Positions 59,766 through 64,000 of a DNA stretch of 64,000 nt are shown here, one piece after another. The stretch covers positions 558,001 through 622,000 of the forward strand of contig CAJJBJ010000002.1 in assembly GCA_905182455.1 (NCBI GenBank). The letters are read 5' to 3'. A program made the translations under genes and the position numbers. Each line of letters begins with the position of its first letter. Within the stretch, counting starts at the first letter, position 1. Under the pieces are notes generated by a model. It was not told where the DNA came from. It saw nothing but the letters and a program-made list of their open reading frames with translations, and did not search any database. This DNA is from an uncultured Planktomarina sp. GTDB lineage: Bacteria > Pseudomonadota > Alphaproteobacteria > Rhodobacterales > Rhodobacteraceae.

Positions 59766-60980
59766 TTAGCCCGGGCTCAGCCCGCGCAGCCTCTCTGAGC
59801 GCCGGCGTAACAATTCAAGTGTCAGAAGTAACACAACGGAAACACCGACAAGTATAGTAGCCACAGCCAAAATAGTAGGACTAATCTGTTCACGAAGACC
59901 TATAAACATCTGCCAAGGAAGCGTTTTTTGACTAGCGGAGCCAATGAACATAACAACGACGACTTCATCAAACGAGGTAATAAACGCGAACAACCCACCA
60001 GAGATTACCCCGGGCATAATTAACGGCATTTGAACCTTGAAAAAAGTTTTTACCGGACCGGCTCCCATACTGGACGCGGCGCGCGTGAGGGATTTATCAA
60101 ACCCAACGAGCGTTGCCGTCACTGTGATGATTACAAACGGGATCCCCAAAACTGCGTGAGCCAAAATAACTTTGATGTAGCCGACCAAGTTTTTATCAAG
60201 CCCCAAGGTATTCTCCATAAAGTTACCCAGGGTCGAGTAGAAGAAGAACATACCCATCGCCGAAATAATCAGAGGCACTATCATAGGCGAAATAAGGATA
60301 GCCATAATTGCACGCTTAGCCGGTACATGGCTTTGACTAAGACCAATAGCGGCAAGCGTCCCAAGCGAAACTGAAATAACCGTCGCAAACGGAGCAATGA
60401 TTAGTGAATTCCAAAACGAACGTTGCCAATCGCCGTTGTTAAAAAAGTCCTGATAGTGCTTGAGAGAATAGCCTGCTGGGTCCAGACGTAACATTTCAGG
60501 GGTGAAAGTAAAATAATTCTGAGCGTTGAAAGACAAAGGTATTACAACGAGAACGGGCGCGATTAAGAAAGTAAAGATCAAACCGCAAATTACCCTAAAA
60601 CCATAATACCATAAGACCTGTCCAGAGGTCAGATAGGGCTTCAATTTAGCACGATAACCGCCTTCATAAATCCAATAGAAGAACCAACCAAAAAACCACC
60701 CAAACAGCGCACCAAAAAATCCACTAATAGGCCCAAAAAATACTAGCCCTAAAACAGTTAAAGGAACGGGTAAAAGTAGACGTGTAACTTTTCGACTCAA
60801 ATATTTTGTTGAAATGATCACGTAGGCGAGAAAGACAGAGACTGTTGCAACAAGAACAAGTCCGACTAGCGCCGATCCAAAAGTAGGGCCAAAAAATACG
60901 CCAAAAAAGCCCCCCATAAGCCCCATCACAGGCAATACGAAAGACAAAGGGCGTCGCGGCAACTCGTGAGATATAACCAT
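59766..60980 (-). CDS. ABC transporter permease, PotC-like, with N-terminal membrane extension
   Basis: The 404-residue protein has a standard PotC-type permease in residues about 140-404, with the EAA loop LTRAASSMGAGPVKTFFKVQ that contacts the ATPase. Unlike normal PotC (about 260 residues), residues 1-135 add three or four extra hydrophobic segments rich in glycine and phenylalanine (GGFFGVFFGPTFG; FFGPISGFFGALFGWFFGW). Its partner permease, binding protein and ATPase lie upstream on the same strand. It imports a polyamine or similar cation, but the substrate is inferred only from family. Coding sequence is more A/T-rich than in the rest of the window. Confidence 0.88.
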   Translation of the reverse strand: MVISHELPRRPLSFVLPVMGLMGGFFGVFFGPTFGSALVGLVLVATVSVFLAYVIISTKYLSRKVTRLLLPVPLTVLGLVFFGPISGFFGALFGWFFGWFFYWIYEGGYRAKLKPYLTSGQVLWYYGFRVICGLIFTFLIAPVLVVIPLSFNAQNYFTFTPEMLRLDPAGYSLKHYQDFFNNGDWQRSFWNSLIIAPFATVISVSLGTLAAIGLSQSHVPAKRAIMAILISPMIVPLIISAMGMFFFYSTLGNFMENTLGLDKNLVGYIKVILAHAVLGIPFVIITVTATLVGFDKSLTRAASSMGAGPVKTFFKVQMPLIMPGVISGGLFAFITSFDEVVVVMFIGSASQKTLPWQMFIGLREQISPTILAVATILVGVSVVLLLTLELLRRRSERLRGLSPG

Positions 60981-60984
60981 TTTA

Positions 60985-62259
60985 TTAGCCCCCCAGCTTT
61001 ACATTGTCTATTCCAACAATTTTATCATAAGCCCAGTAGAGAATTAAAACGGCTACAAGCAAAATTGTTCCGAGTGCCGCAGCCAAGCCCCAATTCATTG
61101 ACTGAAAAATATGGTAAGCTATGCGATTGGAAATAAAGACGCCTTTATTACCACCTACAATTTCTGGAGTGATGTAGTAACCAATTGAAAGTATAAAAAC
61201 TAATATGGATCCAGCTCCAATTCCTGGCACTGATTGTGGAAAATAAATCCGCCAAAACGCTGTCCAATTGGTAGCACCAAGAGATTTTGCTGCCCGTAGA
61301 TAGGTCGGCGGAATCGACTGCATAACAGAGTACATCGGCAGAATCATAAACGGCAACAAAATATGTGTCATCGCAATGACAGTGCCTAACTGATTATTGA
61401 TCAAAGCCAAACGGCCAGTTTCTTCAATCATACCAAGTGCGACCAGAAGGTCATTGATAACTCCCTGCTGTTGCAACATGACTTTCCATGCAGACGTACG
61501 AACAAGCAAAGAGGTCCAGAACGGTAAGAGGACCAAAATCATCAACAAGTTTGCCTGCCGCATTGGTAAGTTGGCAAGAAGCCACGCCACCGGATAACTC
61601 AATAAAATACAGGACATCGTTATTACCAGGGATATAATCAGCGTTCGCTTGAAAAGCGTCACCAAAATTTGTCTATCTTCAGGCTGAAATTCAGGCCCAG
61701 AAACCGTCTTCCGCATATCAATTGAATTTAAAAAATATCCGCTGGTATACCGAGAGCTGTGAGTTTTAAGAGTTTGCCAGACAGCAATATCGGCCCAACC
61801 CTTATGTGTTTCTATGAGCTTGGCTTTAAAAGATGTATCCGCCTCAAGATCCCATTTCTTTGCTTGGCGAGCTGTTTTTTTAAAAAGCGAAGCCATACCA
61901 GATTTTTCATAATTTAAACGTAAACCAACCCGAGTATGATCCTTTGCTTTTGCTGCCCGCTGAAGGTCTCCTGCAAAAGCCGAATAAACAATTTCATCAG
62001 GCAATTCACCCGACTCAGCATCCCAACTATGTAACGCGACAACAGTTTTGGGCAGTATTTCAGAGACAATATCATTTTCGACCGAGCGGAAAAGCATAGA
62101 TGCTATAGGAAAAAGAAAAGTGAATAAAACAAATATAAGTAGCGGTGATATCAGGAGCAGAGCCCGAACTTTTTGCCGCCTTAACGCTATTGCCAAGCTT
62201 CTTTTAAGGGGCTTTCCGTCCATAGTCATCATTGGGCCGTTGTCGTCAGTATAGCTCAT
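60985..62259 (-). CDS. ABC transporter permease, PotB-like, with large periplasmic insert
   Basis: A 424-residue PotB-type permease. Helix 1 lies at about residues 32-54. It is followed by an unusual hydrophilic stretch of about 140 residues (PKTVVALHSWDAESGELPDE onward) before the permease core, which carries the EAA motif LRAAKSLGATNWTAFWRIYF. By topology the insert should be periplasmic, where it could contact the binding protein. The gene ends four bases before the PotC-like start. A hairpin terminator separates it from the binding-protein gene upstream. Confidence 0.88.
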   Translation of the reverse strand: MSYTDDNGPMMTMDGKPLKRSLAIALRRQKVRALLLISPLLIFVLFTFLFPIASMLFRSVENDIVSEILPKTVVALHSWDAESGELPDEIVYSAFAGDLQRAAKAKDHTRVGLRLNYEKSGMASLFKKTARQAKKWDLEADTSFKAKLIETHKGWADIAVWQTLKTHSSRYTSGYFLNSIDMRKTVSGPEFQPEDRQILVTLFKRTLIISLVITMSCILLSYPVAWLLANLPMRQANLLMILVLLPFWTSLLVRTSAWKVMLQQQGVINDLLVALGMIEETGRLALINNQLGTVIAMTHILLPFMILPMYSVMQSIPPTYLRAAKSLGATNWTAFWRIYFPQSVPGIGAGSILVFILSIGYYITPEIVGGNKGVFISNRIAYHIFQSMNWGLAAALGTILLVAVLILYWAYDKIVGIDNVKLGG

Positions 62260-62293
62260 ATTGCCCCCATAGTCGGCTTAACGTCCAAAATAG

Positions 62294-62330
62294 CTAAAAA
62301 AATTAAGAAAAGGGCCAAAAGGCCCTTTTC
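62294..62330 (-). terminator. Terminator or attenuator between binding-protein and PotB-like genes
   Basis: GAAAAGGGCC and GGCCCTTTTC (62307-62316 and 62321-62330) are perfect ten-base arms around four bases. On the minus strand a T-rich run follows (A residues at 62294-62306). It lies just after the binding-protein stop, an arrangement that gives more binding protein than permease. Confidence 0.85.
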
Positions 62331-62343
62331 AATATTAAGTGTA

Positions 62344-63435
62344 TTATTGAGCAAGCCAAGCTTGGAACTTAGACTCTATGTCGTCTTTATAATCCGCCCA
62401 GAAAGCGTAGTTCATAAGGAACGTATTTGTCGAGTTTGCAGGATCAGTTGGCATGTGAGGCGCCATGTCGATACCTAGTTCCGCATGCTTATCGACCAAA
62501 AGGGCTGACGAAGCGCGTGTCGGGCCATAGCTGATCCATTTAGACTGATCGGCAAGACGCTGTGTGTCAGTTGCAAATCGCACATAGTGCAGCGCACGTG
62601 CTTGACGCTCTGGGCTAAGACCGGTTGGGATAATCCAGCCGTCAAGATCATAAATTTGACCGTCCCAAAGCATTGAAACTGGCTGATTTTGCTCTTCTAT
62701 CAAGGCAAATAAGCGGCCATTGAAAGTAGAACCCATGACGACTTCGCCATCGGCAAGCAATTGTGGTGTATCGGCACCAGCTGACCACCAGATCACGTCA
62801 TCTTTGATGGTATCAAGTTTAGCAAGAGCTTGATCCTGACCAGCGGCAGTTTCCAACATCGGATAAATGTCTGCTTTAGCTACGCCATCACACAATAGCG
62901 CCCACTCCATGTTGGAAAGAGCACCCTTTTTTAACGAACGCTTGCCAGGATACGTTTCGGTATCAAAAAGTGCACAAATGCTTGTTGGAGGCGTACTGCC
63001 AACCATATCGTTACGATAGCCCACTGTGTATGAATAAACGATCTGTGGAATAAAGCAGTCTGATACGATAAAATCACCAAAATCGACTGAAGCAAGAGTT
63101 CCATCGGGTGCGTCGGCCAACATGAAATCATGATCGATTTCCATTGCAAGACCTTCGTCGCAAAGTTGCATCGCAGGACCAGCTTCAACGTCGACAACAT
63201 CCCAAGTTAGATTGCCCGCTTCATTCATAGCACGCAATTTTGGCACTGCCGTACCGGCACTTTCATCATTAATGATAGTGACGCCGGTATTTGCTGTATA
63301 GGGCTCATGATAAGCTTTAAGTTGTGATTTTGAATAAGCCCCACCCCAAGAAACGATAGTCATTTCCTCGGCAAGTGCTAATCCTGCAAATAGCGAAAGT
63401 GCCGCCGTTGCAAAAACAGTTTTTGTAAATTTCAT
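62344..63435 (-). CDS. ABC transporter periplasmic substrate-binding protein, PotD-like
   Basis: A 363-residue secreted binding protein. A signal peptide (KFTKTVFATAALSLFAGLALA) precedes the mature start EEMTIVSWGGAYSKSQ, which is typical of the PotD/spermidine-putrescine group. Later segments include VPKLRAMNEAGNLTWDVVD, YPGKRSLKKGALSNMEWALL and DGWIIPTGLSPERQA. The start at 63435 has GGGAG upstream; a longer frame to 63546 would add an unconserved leader. It delivers the substrate to the permease pair encoded downstream. The ligand cannot be fixed from sequence; polyamines, betaines and small amines are all possible. Confidence 0.9.
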   Translation of the reverse strand: MKFTKTVFATAALSLFAGLALAEEMTIVSWGGAYSKSQLKAYHEPYTANTGVTIINDESAGTAVPKLRAMNEAGNLTWDVVDVEAGPAMQLCDEGLAMEIDHDFMLADAPDGTLASVDFGDFIVSDCFIPQIVYSYTVGYRNDMVGSTPPTSICALFDTETYPGKRSLKKGALSNMEWALLCDGVAKADIYPMLETAAGQDQALAKLDTIKDDVIWWSAGADTPQLLADGEVVMGSTFNGRLFALIEEQNQPVSMLWDGQIYDLDGWIIPTGLSPERQARALHYVRFATDTQRLADQSKWISYGPTRASSALLVDKHAELGIDMAPHMPTDPANSTNTFLMNYAFWADYKDDIESKFQAWLAQ

Positions 63436-63546
63436 TACATTCTCCCACACGTCCCGTTCTTTATGAAAAAAAATTGCGTTACGGGTTAAACAGCAAATTT
63501 TTTTATATTCATCTGCAATCAAAGCAGATGATATGGCTTGCATCAC

Positions 63547-64000
63547 CTATGCGTCTAACGCGTGACAATCAGATGGCAACCACCCGATCTCAATCTGGGC
63601 GCCAGGCTCCAAACGCACCTGATCAGGCGCGTTACGAGTCTTAACTATAAAATCATCATTGCCGGCTACTCGCAGGCGGGTGCGAAAAATATCGCCCATG
63701 TAAATAAATTCCAGAACTTCTGCGGTCAGCGTATGCGCACCGGGTTGCAAACGTTCTTTTTTAAACTCTACCCGTTCCGGCCTGATTGAAACCCTAGTAC
63801 GTTCGCCGGCTTTGGAGACATTGACTGGATTGCAATCAATTAATCCCCCGCCGTCAAGCTGTACCAAAGCAACACCGTTGGCAATCTCTTTGACGACGCC
63901 CTCCAGTGTGTTGTTCTCACCAATAAACTGGGCAACAAAGCTGTTTTGCGGAGACTCATATAACTCATCTGGCGGGGCTAACTGCTGAATACGGCCATCA
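63547..64000 (-). CDS. ABC transporter ATP-binding protein, PotA-like, C-terminal part (cut by window edge)
   Basis: The frame runs from the right edge (DGRIQQLAPPDELYESPQNS) to a stop at 63547-63549, giving about 150 C-terminal residues. It holds the end of the ATPase domain with QQLAPPDELY and FVAQFIGENN, then the TOBE domain with VSIRPERVEFK and EFIYMGDIFRTRLRVAG, typical of PotA-type importers. The Walker motifs lie outside the window. It is followed by the binding-protein gene after about 110 bases, giving the order ATPase-binding protein-permease-permease. Confidence 0.9.
   Translation of the reverse strand, partial: DGRIQQLAPPDELYESPQNSFVAQFIGENNTLEGVVKEIANGVALVQLDGGGLIDCNPVNVSKAGERTRVSIRPERVEFKKERLQPGAHTLTAEVLEFIYMGDIFRTRLRVAGNDDFIVKTRNAPDQVRLEPGAQIEIGWLPSDCHALDA

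Overview
The window looks like a chromosomal segment of a marine Roseobacter-group alphaproteobacterium (Rhodobacterales). Supporting signs are a ChpT-type histidine phosphotransferase, an olsB-olsA ornithine-lipid pair, a DUF3553 protein, heme A synthase of the alphaproteobacterial type, a DmdA/GcvT-family demethylase homologue, and dense gene packing. The lineage is an inference from gene content; the species cannot be read from the sequence.

Layout. 0-5 kb: the start of an unrecognised minus-strand gene, tRNA-Leu(CAA), a YqaA/DedA-type membrane protein, a DsbB-type protein and gyrA (broken by one base). 5-19 kb: housekeeping genes, with an M32 carboxypeptidase, heme A synthase, TrmJ-type methyltransferase, a divergent ThiE-like protein, olsBA, DUF3553 back to back with chpT, and a long minus-strand run rplU-rpmA / LysE-GNAT-GNAT-obgE-proB-proA. 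19-26 kb: tRNA-Ser(CGA), a flavin monooxygenase and an RND efflux pair whose adaptor gene is frameshifted. 26-45 kb: accessory catabolism, with glycerate kinase, FadH-type dienoyl-CoA reductase, a ThDP enzyme, choline dehydrogenase, a CoA-transferase pair, a DmdA-like protein, a LysR regulator and an operon hyuA-hyuB-FAD oxidase-epimerase-OYE-formylglycine-generating enzyme. 45.5-49.5 kb: a DUF1989 protein divergent from an operon of a diaminopropionate lyase-like enzyme, an M24 peptidase and an Asp/Glu racemase-like enzyme. 49.5-55 kb: arginase, ornithine cyclodeaminase and PutA, a compact arginine-to-glutamate route facing an Lrp/AsnC regulator. 55-59 kb: an uncharacterised operon of aldehyde dehydrogenase, luciferase-like monooxygenase, DUF1185 protein and alpha/beta hydrolase. 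59.4-64 kb: a decayed permease remnant and a polyamine-type ABC transporter with visibly more A/T-rich coding sequence.

Two features run through the whole window. First, four genes, including essential gyrA, are each broken by what can be repaired as a single-base gain or loss, and a fifth (the aldehyde dehydrogenase start) may be. Three of the four sites lie in short runs of one base and the gyrA site fits a lost A beside another A, so sequencing or assembly error is the simplest reading. Second, packing is very tight: many ATGA or TAATG junctions, and three convergent pairs that share a 4-base palindrome as both stop codons.

My best candidates for undescribed biology are the 55-59 kb catabolic operon with the adjacent transporter, the DUF1989/lyase/M24/racemase module, and the hyuAB-oxidase-epimerase-OYE-FGE operon. 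In all three the substrate cannot be deduced from sequence alone.
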